From JAUXJB01 sp965226855 (GTDB lineage Bacteria > Myxococcota_A > UBA9160 > SZUA-336), in contig CBDDEE010000032.1 in the NCBI GenBank assembly GCA_965226855.1, positions 124,001-188,000 on the forward strand: DNA of 64,000 bases, given 5' to 3'. Below are positions 27,232 to 35,191 of this stretch, piece by piece (position 1 is the first letter of the stretch; each line of letters starts with the position of its first letter). The position numbers were made by a program, and so were the translations under genes. Under the pieces are notes generated by a model. The model did no database searches. It worked only from the letters and a program-made list of their open reading frames with translations, and was not told the DNA's origin.

Positions 27232-27343
27232 GCCCGTTCCGAATCTCCCCCAGCCGAACTCCGCCGGCCAGAGAACCCCCAGAGTTCTGGACGAGCCTTT
27301 GGGGTGGGCGTGAGATAATGACCGAACTCAAAGGGGGAACAGC

Positions 27344-28177
27344 GTGAGCAAGACAGATCGCACTCGTGTGCATGTGATTACTGGCGGCTTTCCTCCCGGC
27401 TCGACCGCCGGGCACGACATGGACTACGCCCGTCTGCGGATCCTCCAGCTGCTGCAGGAAGACCCGCGCGTGCTCGCCAGCGTTGCAAACGACTTCAGCG
27501 ACGTCGCCAAGTGGCTCGAGGGGAGCCAGCTCCTGATCACGTACGTCGCCGGTCCACATCCGAACGAAGAAGAGAACCGGTCGATCCGCGACTGGCTCGC
27601 AGCAGGCGGCCGCTGGCTGGGTCTGCACGGCACGAGCGGCGGGCGCGCCGCTCGCGTGGGAGAGAAGGGCAGAGCGCGAAAGATGGTGAAGGGGAGTCAC
27701 CATGCGACGCTCGGGAGCTTCTTCCTCAACCACCCGCCGGTGCGGAGGTTTCGTGTCGACGTCAGCGACCGGGCGCATCCGCTGACTAAGGGACTGCCCG
27801 CGTCATTCCAGGTGATGGACGAGCTCTACCTGATCGAGCTCCAGCAGCCGGAGTCCTGCCACGTGCTGCTCACGACGGAGCTCGAGAAGGACCCGTCGCC
27901 ACCCGGCTTCGGTTTCGTCTACGACGAGGACACTTCGCTGCTGCCCGACGGCAAGACGAGGGTGCTCGGCTACACGCGGGAGCTCGGCAAGGGAGCCGTG
28001 GCCTACATTGCCCTCGGTCACTGCCACTCGCCGACGAGCAACTCCCAGCCCTTCGTGGACGCGAGCGTGGATCCCGAGGGGACGACCCCGTTGCTCTTCC
28101 GAGGCGCGTGGGAGACGGAGCCGTTCGAGACGTTGCTGCGCAACGGGATCGAGTGGGGCGGCGATCTGGGAGGCTGA
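27344..28177 (+). CDS. ThuA-like domain protein
   Basis: 277 residues, paralogue of the ThuA protein at 5.3-6.0 kb (shared HDMDYARL, LLITY and GRWLGLHGTS). The GTG start follows AAAGGGGGAA. The later HPLTKGLPASFQVMDELYLIEL and GKGAVAYIALGHCH segments are the substrate-side motifs of the family. It ends one base before the start of the BNR-repeat protein, so the two form an operon. Reaction unknown; a glycoside- or ester-related role is inferred from the family and the Asp-box partner. Confidence 0.82.
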   Translation: MSKTDRTRVHVITGGFPPGSTAGHDMDYARLRILQLLQEDPRVLASVANDFSDVAKWLEGSQLLITYVAGPHPNEEENRSIRDWLAAGGRWLGLHGTSGGRAARVGEKGRARKMVKGSHHATLGSFFLNHPPVRRFRVDVSDRAHPLTKGLPASFQVMDELYLIELQQPESCHVLLTTELEKDPSPPGFGFVYDEDTSLLPDGKTRVLGYTRELGKGAVAYIALGHCHSPTSNSQPFVDASVDPEGTTPLLFRGAWETEPFETLLRNGIEWGGDLGG

Positions 28178-28178
28178 C

Positions 28179-29300
28179 ATGGGTGTCGTGGTCATCGTCG
28201 GAACGGCGAAGGGGGCAGCGGTGCTCCGCTCGGACGACGCGCGCGAGAGCTGGGATGTCGATGCGCTCGAATTCAAGGGCTGGATCGTCACCGCTGCGAC
28301 TCGTGACAGCGGCGGCCGCTATTACATTGGCGTCACGAGTGATGTCTACGGCACCGCGATTCTCGCGAGCGACGACGGCGTGTCCTGGAGCCAGCTCGAG
28401 AGCGCGCCGCGCTACGAGCCAACGGATGCAGGGAACGAGCTGCACAACCGCATCATCGGCTCCACGGATCCAGTGGGCCGCTTCAAGGGCTCGAACCGTC
28501 ACGTGGACCAGATCTGGCGCCTGCATGCAGTGGGCGACGTGGTCTACGCGGGCGTCTCCGAGGCAGGACTCTTCCGCTCCGACGATCGCGGCAAATCGTG
28601 GGAACCGATTCGCGGCCTCAACGAACACCCGACACGCCCGACCTGGGACGCGGGCTTTGGCGGGCTCTGTGCCCATTCGATACACATCGACGAGCGCAAT
28701 CCGCAGCGGCTCTGGGTTGGAATCTCCGCTGCAGGGGTCTTCCGCTCCGACGACGGCGGCGAGAGCTGGGCGGAGAAGAACGACGGCGTCGTCAAGGGCG
28801 AAGGCTTCTGCGTCCACTCGCTGGCTCACGACCCGCAGGACGCGGACCTGATCTACCGCCAGGACCACCGCGGGATGTACCGAAGCCGGACCGCAGGCGA
28901 TACGTGGCAGCGGATCGAGAACGGGCTCCCGATCATAGAGCTCTCGGAGGGGTTGCACTGCGCGTTCGGCTTCCCCCTCGAGCTCGATCCGATCAGCAAC
29001 TCGATCTACGCGTTGCCCCTCGAGGGCGACAACTTCCGCTTTCCGCCGGAAGGAAGGCTCGCGGTCTACCGCAGCCAGGATGGCGGCGACAGCTGGGAGC
29101 CGCTCTCCTCCGGCCTACCCGACGGCTGCTTCGCGAGCGTTCTACGTGGCGCGATGGCGGTCGACTTGCTCGACCCCTGTGGCGTCTACTTTGGAACCAC
29201 GGCGGGGACTGTCTTCACCAGCCGGGACCGGGGCGATTCCTGGACCCAGATCCCGCACACCCTACCCAGGGTTCTCTGCGTCGAGGCGTTCGCGGTGTGA
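28179..29300 (+). CDS. BNR/Asp-box repeat propeller protein (sortilin/VPS10-like)
   Basis: 373 residues of repeated beta-propeller blades. Asp-box motifs recur as S-x-D-x-G-x-[ST]-W: SDDRGKSWEP, SDDGGESWAE, SQDGGDSWEP and SRDRGDSWTQ, plus degenerate copies nearer the N-terminus. No signal peptide is visible, unlike most secreted propellers. ATG 28179 is preceded by GGGAGG inside the end of the ThuA gene. The family includes exo-glycosidases and binding propellers; here a partner role for the ThuA product is likely but unproven. Confidence 0.83.
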   Translation: MGVVVIVGTAKGAAVLRSDDARESWDVDALEFKGWIVTAATRDSGGRYYIGVTSDVYGTAILASDDGVSWSQLESAPRYEPTDAGNELHNRIIGSTDPVGRFKGSNRHVDQIWRLHAVGDVVYAGVSEAGLFRSDDRGKSWEPIRGLNEHPTRPTWDAGFGGLCAHSIHIDERNPQRLWVGISAAGVFRSDDGGESWAEKNDGVVKGEGFCVHSLAHDPQDADLIYRQDHRGMYRSRTAGDTWQRIENGLPIIELSEGLHCAFGFPLELDPISNSIYALPLEGDNFRFPPEGRLAVYRSQDGGDSWEPLSSGLPDGCFASVLRGAMAVDLLDPCGVYFGTTAGTVFTSRDRGDSWTQIPHTLPRVLCVEAFAV

Positions 29301-29327
29301 GGATGCGCTAGGTATTTCCCCCTGGAT

Positions 29328-29951
29328 TCAGAAGTCCAGAGCTGCAGCGCGCGCTCGCTCGCACTGCTTCTCCATGTACGAGGCTCGTCTCGCGGCGTCG
29401 GGCTGTGTCGTCGCTTGCGCAACCAGCGCGCGTACGTCCTGGAGCCCGATAAATGCGAGCACGAACTTCAGGTATGGGAGCTGGAAGTCCCCCGGGCTGC
29501 CTTCCTCGGTCGACGAGCGCGTTAGGATCAGCTGCACAGGCCGATCCCGCAGCAAGCCGACGTGCTCGTTCTTCTCGGCATCGAAGCCGAAGGTAAGGAC
29601 GGGCTGTACGAGGATGTCGATGTAGTTCTTGAGCTTGTGCGGAATGCTGAAATTCCACATCGGAGTGGAGAGCACGATCTTGTCTGCCGCATCGAAGTCG
29701 CGGATGGTGGCTTCCACGCGCTCCCAGGCCGCCCGCTGCTCAGTCGTCAGCTGCTTGCCCTCGAGCGGGGCGAGCTTCGCATTAGCGTGGTGCTCGCCGA
29801 ACTCCGGCAGGTCGGGGCTCCACACGTTGAGCTCCTGGATCGAGGCGTCGGGGTGCTTCTCCCGGTATGCCGCAAGGAAGGCCCGCGCCATGGCCGTCGA
29901 GCCGGCTCCCTCGCCCTTCGGGCTGGCCTCTATCCAGAGAACGTCAGCCAT
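29328..29951 (-). CDS. azoR: FMN-dependent NADH-azoreductase
   Basis: Flavodoxin-fold quinone/azo reductase, 207 residues. The FMN phosphate loop is EASPKGEGAGST and the flavin-stacking segment is TPMWNFSIPHKLKNYIDILVQPVLTF, characteristic of AzoR. It reduces quinones and azo compounds by two electrons using NADH. ATG 29951 is chosen over an earlier in-frame codon because GAGGG lies before it. It diverges from the PPOX gene; a perfect palindrome lies in the shared promoter. Confidence 0.88.
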   Translation of the reverse strand: MADVLWIEASPKGEGAGSTAMARAFLAAYREKHPDASIQELNVWSPDLPEFGEHHANAKLAPLEGKQLTTEQRAAWERVEATIRDFDAADKIVLSTPMWNFSIPHKLKNYIDILVQPVLTFGFDAEKNEHVGLLRDRPVQLILTRSSTEEGSPGDFQLPYLKFVLAFIGLQDVRALVAQATTQPDAARRASYMEKQCERARAAALDF

Positions 29952-29984
29952 GCAGCTACCCTCAAGCTCCGACATTACTAGATT

Positions 29985-29994
29985 TACACGTGTA
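29985..29994. promoter_or_regulatory. Perfect palindrome in the azoR/PPOX divergent promoter
   Basis: TACACGTGTA, 10 bases, fully self-complementary, 13 bases before the PPOX start and 34 before azoR. It resembles an operator for a dimeric regulator of the redox-active pair; the regulator is not in the window. Confidence 0.35.
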
Positions 29995-30006
29995 GAGTGG
30001 CCCCGG

Positions 30007-30384
30007 ATGAGTCAGCTCGACACGGCTCGCTACATCAGCCTTGGAACCTTTCGCAAGAGTGGCATACGGGTCGATACCCCGATCTGGGCGGCGCCGCGTA
30101 GCGGCAAGCTCTACGCGTTCACGGAGGCCGACTCCGGGAAGGTCAAGCGGCTGCGGAACTCCTACCGAGCACAGGTCGCGCGATGCGGCGCGCGGGGCAA
30201 GCTCCTGGGGGACTGGGCGGACGCGAGAGCGCAGATCGTCGAGGATGCAGCGACGATCGCGACGGCGTATCGGGCGCTCCACGAGAAGTACGGCTGGCAG
30301 ATGAAGCTCACCGACCTGGTTTCCAGGTTGACGGGTCGCTACGCGAAGCGCGCGATCCTCGAGATCGAAGTCCTGGAAGAGTAA
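30007..30384 (+). CDS. PPOX-class (pyridoxamine-oxidase-fold) F420-type protein
   Basis: 125 residues, split-barrel flavin/F420-binding fold. YISLGTFRKSGIRVDTPIW and KLYAFTEADSGKVKRLRNSYRAQVARC with a LLGDWADARA strand are the signature of small actinobacterial-style PPOX proteins such as biliverdin reductases. A deazaflavin reductase or F420 carrier role is inferred. It diverges from azoR and is followed by a hairpin. Confidence 0.82.
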   Translation: MSQLDTARYISLGTFRKSGIRVDTPIWAAPRSGKLYAFTEADSGKVKRLRNSYRAQVARCGARGKLLGDWADARAQIVEDAATIATAYRALHEKYGWQMKLTDLVSRLTGRYAKRAILEIEVLEE

Positions 30385-30391
30385 TCCTGAG

Positions 30392-30409
30392 CGGGCGTTG
30401 GTCCGCCCG
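30392..30409 (+). terminator. Hairpin after the PPOX gene
   Basis: CGGGCG and CGCCCG form a perfect 6-base stem with a 6-base loop 8 bases after the stop. There is no U-tract, so intrinsic termination is uncertain. Confidence 0.35.
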
Positions 30410-30413
30410 AGCG

Positions 30414-30426
30414 TTCTGCGGCAGAA
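30414..30426. promoter_or_regulatory. Perfect dyad before the carotenoid oxygenase
   Basis: TTCTGC-G-GCAGAA, 13 bases, about 47 bases before the oxygenase ATG. It is suited to a dimeric repressor or activator. Confidence 0.35.
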
Positions 30427-30472
30427 TGAGCGACACCGGCTATTTTCTCGGCACGCCCCTGAGGAGATCCAG

Positions 30473-31816
30473 ATGACCCTGCAATCGACGCCCCAGTCCG
30501 TGCCCTTTCACCTGGATGGCAACTTCGCGCCGGTCTTTGATGAGCTGACCGAGTTCGACCTCGAGGTCACGGGCGCGATTCCGCCGGAGCTGCGCGGCCG
30601 CTTCTTTCGTAACGGATCGAATCCGCAGAGCGGATCGTCGCCGCACTGGTTCTTGGGAAACGGCATGCTCCACGGCGTGGAACTCCGCGACGGCCGCGCG
30701 ACCTGGTACCGGAATCGCTACGTACGCACGTCGCTGTTCGAGAACCTCGATGCGCGGGGAATGGCGGCGGACGGCACGCTGGATCGCAGCGCTTCCCTCG
30801 CAAACACCCACGTGATCTGCCATGCGGGCAAGATCATGGCGCTCGAGGAGGGCCATTTCCCCTGGATCGTGTCTCGCGAGCTAGAAACCGTGGGTGTCCA
30901 TGACTTTGGCGGGAAGCTCACCACGGCGATGACCGCTCACCCGAGGATCTGCCCGGAGACCGGGGAGCTCTTGTTCTTCGGCTACGGAGCCACCCCGCCC
31001 TATCTCGTCTATCACCGCGTTGCGGCCGACGGAACCCTCGTGCAGAGCGAGGAGATAGAGGTCAAGGGTCCGACGATGATGCACGACTGGAACGTGACCA
31101 GAAACCACGTGGTCTTCATGGACCTGCCTATGGTCTTCGACCTGGCGCTTGCTGCGCAAGGCGGCCTTCCCATCCGCTGGAGCGACGACTACGGCGCGCG
31201 CCTCGGCGTCATGCCGCGCGAGGGCACCAGCGCAGATGTCGAGTGGTACGAGATCGATCCCTGCTACGTGTTCCACCCGATGAACTCGTACGAGGACGGG
31301 GAGCGGATCGTGCTCGATGTTGCGCGCTTCCCCAAGCTCGCATTTGGCCCTGACGACGAGGAGGGTGAGCCCGCCGTCTTGCATCGTTGGATCATCGATC
31401 CCGCTGCGGGCAAGGTCATCGATCAGCCGCTCGACGACCGCCCCGCCGAGTTCCCGCGCGTGGCCGACGCCGCCGTGGGCCTGAAGCACCGCTACGGGTA
31501 CATGATGGCGACCGGCGGCGACATGGACGGGTGGGGCCAGGAGCTGCTCAAGTACGACCTCGTGTCCGGCAAGTCGGAGACCTGCCACTTCGGCCCCGGC
31601 TTTGCGGCCGCAGAGCCGGTGTTCGCCGCCTCCCCGGGCGCGGCCGCCGAGGACGCAGGCTGGGTCCTCACCTACGTCTACGACGCGTCACGAAACAAGA
31701 GCGACCTGGTGATTATCGACGCGACGGACTTCGGGAGGGGACCCGTGGCACGAGTCCACCTGCCGCGCCGCGTGCCCAACGGCTTCCACGGCAGCTGGAT
31801 TCCAGACGCGCAGTAA
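30473..31816 (+). CDS. Carotenoid oxygenase (RPE65/CCD family)
   Basis: Seven-bladed propeller non-haem iron dioxygenase, 447 residues. Four histidine iron ligands are placed by the conserved contexts TAHPR, MMHDW, VFHPMN and GFHGSW, and the N-terminal GRFFRNGSNPQ motif is typical. It cleaves a C=C bond of a carotenoid, stilbene or related alkene with O2. No leader is seen, so it is cytoplasmic. GAGGAG lies 7 bases before ATG 30473. A 16-codon open frame just upstream overlaps this ATG by its TGA and may couple translation. Confidence 0.9.
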   Translation: MTLQSTPQSVPFHLDGNFAPVFDELTEFDLEVTGAIPPELRGRFFRNGSNPQSGSSPHWFLGNGMLHGVELRDGRATWYRNRYVRTSLFENLDARGMAADGTLDRSASLANTHVICHAGKIMALEEGHFPWIVSRELETVGVHDFGGKLTTAMTAHPRICPETGELLFFGYGATPPYLVYHRVAADGTLVQSEEIEVKGPTMMHDWNVTRNHVVFMDLPMVFDLALAAQGGLPIRWSDDYGARLGVMPREGTSADVEWYEIDPCYVFHPMNSYEDGERIVLDVARFPKLAFGPDDEEGEPAVLHRWIIDPAAGKVIDQPLDDRPAEFPRVADAAVGLKHRYGYMMATGGDMDGWGQELLKYDLVSGKSETCHFGPGFAAAEPVFAASPGAAAEDAGWVLTYVYDASRNKSDLVIIDATDFGRGPVARVHLPRRVPNGFHGSWIPDAQ

Positions 31817-31829
31817 CCCCATCCTCCCG

Positions 31830-32939
31830 CTAGGGGCTCTCACCCCAGACGCGTCGAGCGATCTCTCGAACGAGCTCGAGCTTTGCTCGTTGCTCTGACG
31901 CGGTGATCGGGTTTCCGCCCTCGACTGAGGCGAACCCACACTGCGGACTCACGGCGAGCTGCTCCAGGGGTTTGATCCGCGCGGCCTCGTGGATCCGCGC
32001 CTCGAGGGAGTCGGCGTCCTCCAGCGCCCCCAACTTCGTAGAGATCAGGCCCAGCACAGCGACGGTGTTCGCGCGCACATGGGCGAGGGGGCCGAAGTCA
32101 CCGGAACGATCGGTGTCGTATTCCAAGAGCAGGACATCGAGCTCCAGGCGTGGGAAGAGGTCCGCAGCGATCCGCTCGTAGCCCCCGCTTGCGGCCCAGT
32201 TGCCCGCAGCGTTTCCGCGGCACAGGTGCATCGCACGAGTCACACCGCTGATCCCGTCGAAGATGGAGTTGTCGAGAGCGGCGTCGAACTCGAGCTCCGC
32301 GTCGAGATCGCGGCCCTGCGCCTCCATGCGCTGGCGGTGCTCGGGATCGCACAGGTTCCCATAGTGCGGGGCGTCGAGCTGGATATAGTCGCAGCCGAGC
32401 TCGACGGCGCGCCTGGCGACCTGCATGAGGTAGTCGCGCATCTCGATCAGGAAGTCGTCGCAGCGCGGGTAGGCGCTCTTCGAGTGCTCCGGATGCCAGT
32501 TCGTGTGGTGGAAGCTCGGCGCGGGAAACGAGAGCTTCGTCCGCGCGGTCGCGTGCTCCCGGAGAAACGCGTACTCGGTGTCGGCGAGGTTCGAGCGGAT
32601 CGAGAGCCGCCCGGTCACAAAGGGAAATAGATAGCCCGACCAGCGCTCCGCGGTGTCGGTCCCCTTCCACTCCCAGCCGGGACCTCCAGGAAGGAGAGCG
32701 AAGCCGTCGAGCGGCCCTCTTGCCGTCGCGATCCAGCTGACCCGGCGCATCTCGCCGTCGGTGATGACGTCGAGGCCGACCGATTCCTGAAGCTCGATCG
32801 CGTCCAGGACGGCTGCGTCCTCGAGCTGGCGCACCGTCTCTGCTTCGGTGGTTCCCCGCCGCAGCGCGCGGTTGGCCTCGCGCAGTGCATCAGGTCGCAG
32901 CAGGCTTCCGACGTTCTCCGCTCTGGGGATTGGGCTCAC
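31830..32939 (-). CDS. MetE-like cobalamin-independent methyltransferase family protein
   Basis: 369 residues of the UROD/MetE-like TIM barrel. The zinc ligands of this family are seen as the His and Cys in MHLCRGN and a late Cys in SPQCGFAS, with an acidic residue in LEYDTDRS near the site. It lacks the MetE N-terminal half, so it may transfer a methyl or alkyl group to a thiol such as homocysteine or CoM. GTG 32939 follows GGAGGAGA and is preferred to the longer open frame. A KstR2-like core lies 25 bases before the start. Confidence 0.83.
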   Translation of the reverse strand: MSPIPRAENVGSLLRPDALREANRALRRGTTEAETVRQLEDAAVLDAIELQESVGLDVITDGEMRRVSWIATARGPLDGFALLPGGPGWEWKGTDTAERWSGYLFPFVTGRLSIRSNLADTEYAFLREHATARTKLSFPAPSFHHTNWHPEHSKSAYPRCDDFLIEMRDYLMQVARRAVELGCDYIQLDAPHYGNLCDPEHRQRMEAQGRDLDAELEFDAALDNSIFDGISGVTRAMHLCRGNAAGNWAASGGYERIAADLFPRLELDVLLLEYDTDRSGDFGPLAHVRANTVAVLGLISTKLGALEDADSLEARIHEAARIKPLEQLAVSPQCGFASVEGGNPITASEQRAKLELVREIARRVWGESP

Positions 32940-32964
32940 CTCAGTCTCCTCCCTCGCGTCGGTC

Positions 32965-32974
32965 CAAGTGCTTG
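32965..32974. promoter_or_regulatory. KstR2-like operator core
   Basis: CAAG-TG-CTTG, the inner ten bases of the AnCAAGnnCTTGnT palindrome. The outer bases do not match, so this is a weaker site than 13174-13187. It lies in the promoter of the MetE-like gene. Confidence 0.35.
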
Positions 32975-33072
32975 TGAAGCTCGAACCAGTGGTCTGCGAT
33001 CCTGACACTCAGCACTTAACACTCCGGTCTCTCGATGCATTAGGAGTTCTCACGCGATCGTAGAAGATCGGC

Positions 33073-33888
33073 CTATTCGGGAGGTTTGAGATCCTGCACG
33101 AGTTGCCGCAGTCTCTCGTCACTAGCAATGCCAGCCGTCATGCCGCCGTCGACGGGATAGGCTGCTCCGGTCAGGAAGGCAGCGCGGTCGCTGAACAGGA
33201 AGGCTACGAGCTCTCCGACCTCTTCCGGCTGACCGACACGTTTGAGTAGGTGCAGCGCCGCCAGCGGGCCCTCGGTCAGCTCGGTTCGGCCGTGCGCGGC
33301 GCCGAGTATCGGGGTGTCGATCACGCCCGGGCAGACCGCGTTCACGCGAATGCCGTGCGGAGCCAGCTCCGCCGCAGCCGCCTTTACGAGCCCCACGACC
33401 GCGTGCTTTGAGGCGTAATAAGACGGCATGCCCGCGCCGCCGCGCAGGCCAGCTACCGATGCCGTGGCCACGATCGCGCCTCCGCCTCCCTCCGCCATGG
33501 CCCGGGAGACTGCGCGCATACCGAGGAACACTCCCCTCAAGTTTACGGCGATGACCTGGTCCCAGTCCTCGACGCTGCCGCCGAGGATGGTAGACCCGAT
33601 GCCGATGCCGGCGTTCAGGTGAGCCAGATGAAGGCCGCCGAAACACCCGCACACCGCACGAACGAGCGCCTCGTTCTGCTCGACGTCGCGGACGTCGACG
33701 ACATGGGCGAACGCCTCGCCCCCGGCCTCCTCGATCTCCTTGGCGACCGTCTCCGCGCCTGCGGCGTTGAGATCCGCAACACACACCCGCGCCCCCCTGC
33801 GCGCGAGGACGTGCGAGGTTGCTCGGCCGATTCCCGAGGCTCCCCCGGTTACGACGGCGCTGCGGCCTTCGAGCTCCGACTCTGCCAC
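33073..33888 (-). CDS. SDR family oxidoreductase
   Basis: SDR of about 271 residues: TGGASGIG cofactor loop, Asp after strand 2 (CVADLN, suggesting NAD+), LNAGIGIG in place of NNAG, Ser in TASVAG and Tyr/Lys in YYASK. GTG 33888 has GGGAGA just before it; an upstream ATG at 33930 would add 14 residues and cannot be excluded. It diverges from another SDR gene. Probably oxidises a secondary alcohol in a catabolic route. Confidence 0.88.
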   Translation of the reverse strand: MAESELEGRSAVVTGGASGIGRATSHVLARRGARVCVADLNAAGAETVAKEIEEAGGEAFAHVVDVRDVEQNEALVRAVCGCFGGLHLAHLNAGIGIGSTILGGSVEDWDQVIAVNLRGVFLGMRAVSRAMAEGGGGAIVATASVAGLRGGAGMPSYYASKHAVVGLVKAAAAELAPHGIRVNAVCPGVIDTPILGAAHGRTELTEGPLAALHLLKRVGQPEEVGELVAFLFSDRAAFLTGAAYPVDGGMTAGIASDERLRQLVQDLKPPE

Positions 33889-34011
33889 GAACGCTCTCCC
33901 TTCTGATTGACCTGACGTTCCAGGCGCCATTCTACCCCCCCTGGGGCAGCTGTTACAGCCGTAGCCGGTCAAGCTCGAGTATTCTCAGACGACAAAGAAG
34001 CGGAGTGATGC

Positions 34012-34926
34012 ATGGCGCGTTTCGACGGGCGGTCGACGGCGGAGCAGGTGAGTGCAGGGGTGGATCTCTCGGGGCGGCACGCGATCGTTACGGGGGCCAG
34101 TGCGGGGATCGGTGTCGAGACCGCGCGCGTGCTCGCGTTGCGAGGGAGCTCGGTCACCATGGCTTGTCGAGATCTCGCGAAGGCGGAGGGCGCTCGCAAG
34201 CGCATTCTCGAGGCGAGCCCAGGCGTCATCGAACCCAAGCGGCTCGAGGTGCGCGAGCTGGACCTGGCCTCCCTCGCTTCGGTGCGCGCGTTTGCGCTCG
34301 GCTTTCTCGCTACCGAGCGTCCGCTCCACCTGCTCGTCAACAACGCCGGAGTCATGCTGTCCACCCGAGAAGAGACGGACGACGGCTTCGAGGCGCACTT
34401 CGGGATCAATCACCTCGGTCACTTCCTGCTGACGAACCTCCTGCGCGAAGCGCTCGAGGCGTCGGCTCCCTCGCGCGTGGTGTGCGTCTCGTCCGACGCC
34501 GCCCGGTTCGCCTCGCTCAGCCATCGGTTTCACGATCTCGACTGGGAGGAACGGCGCTTCAGCGGCATGCGCGCCTACGGGGATTCCAAGCTGATGAACG
34601 TGATGTTCGCGGCGGAGCTGACGCGGCGACTTCAGGGGAGCGGGGTGGTTGCGAACGCCGTTCACCCGGGGTTGGTCGCGACGGAGCTCGCGAGGGATCT
34701 ACCCTGGTGGTTCTCCATGGTGAGGCCGCTGATGCGCCCATTCTCGAAGGCCGTCCCGCAGGGCGCTGCGACCAGCGTCTACGTGGCGACTGCCGGGGAG
34801 GTCGCGGATCGGGGTGGTCTCTACTTTGCCGACTGTCGAGAGAAGCCGGCGCCTTCGCTCGCGGGGGACCCCGACGCCTGTGTGACGCTCTGGGACCTCA
34901 GCGAAAAACGGACGGGGCTCGGCTGA
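34012..34926 (+). CDS. SDR, retinol-dehydrogenase-like
   Basis: 304 residues. TGASAGIG loop, NNAGVM, FGINHLGHFLLT, Ser in CVSSDA and Tyr/Lys in YGDSK are those of the WWOX/retinol-dehydrogenase-like SDRs. CRD after strand 2 favours NADP(H). The protein lacks a membrane anchor. The start is ATG 34012; an ATG four bases earlier is in another frame. It may reduce or oxidise a retinal- or apocarotenal-like aldehyde, compatible with the oxygenase 2 kb away, but this is inference. Confidence 0.88.
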   Translation: MARFDGRSTAEQVSAGVDLSGRHAIVTGASAGIGVETARVLALRGSSVTMACRDLAKAEGARKRILEASPGVIEPKRLEVRELDLASLASVRAFALGFLATERPLHLLVNNAGVMLSTREETDDGFEAHFGINHLGHFLLTNLLREALEASAPSRVVCVSSDAARFASLSHRFHDLDWEERRFSGMRAYGDSKLMNVMFAAELTRRLQGSGVVANAVHPGLVATELARDLPWWFSMVRPLMRPFSKAVPQGAATSVYVATAGEVADRGGLYFADCREKPAPSLAGDPDACVTLWDLSEKRTGLG

Positions 34927-34993
34927 GGTCGTACCTCGATCAGCTTTCGATCACCCACCGTCTCGTCTAATACGATCGAACAACCCGCGGAAC

Positions 34994-35191
34994 CTGGGCA
35001 GGGCCGACCTGGTCGTGTTCGAGACCGGATCGGTACCCCGCCGGGACCTGTACAATCAGATCGCAGAGCGCGAGGTCGAAACCCACTTGGCTGGCGACGC
35101 GCAGGCGAGTCGAGACATGCGGCACGCCCGTGCCTCGGGCCGTCGCGCCCGGCCAGGCCGTCTAAATATCCAAACGAGAGGATCCGCATAG
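34994..35191 (+). pseudogene. Old-yellow-enzyme-type FAD oxidoreductase C-terminal remnant
   Basis: The frame reads ADLVVFETGSVPRRDLYNQ, then AGDAQASRDMRHARASG and a tail to TAG 35191. This is the C-terminal end of the NADH:flavin oxidoreductase/dienoyl-CoA reductase group, where GDAxxxRDMRHAxxSG is the FAD-side motif. The rest of the gene is absent. The TAG overlaps the GTG start of the nitroreductase, which reuses its 3' end as leader. Confidence 0.55.
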
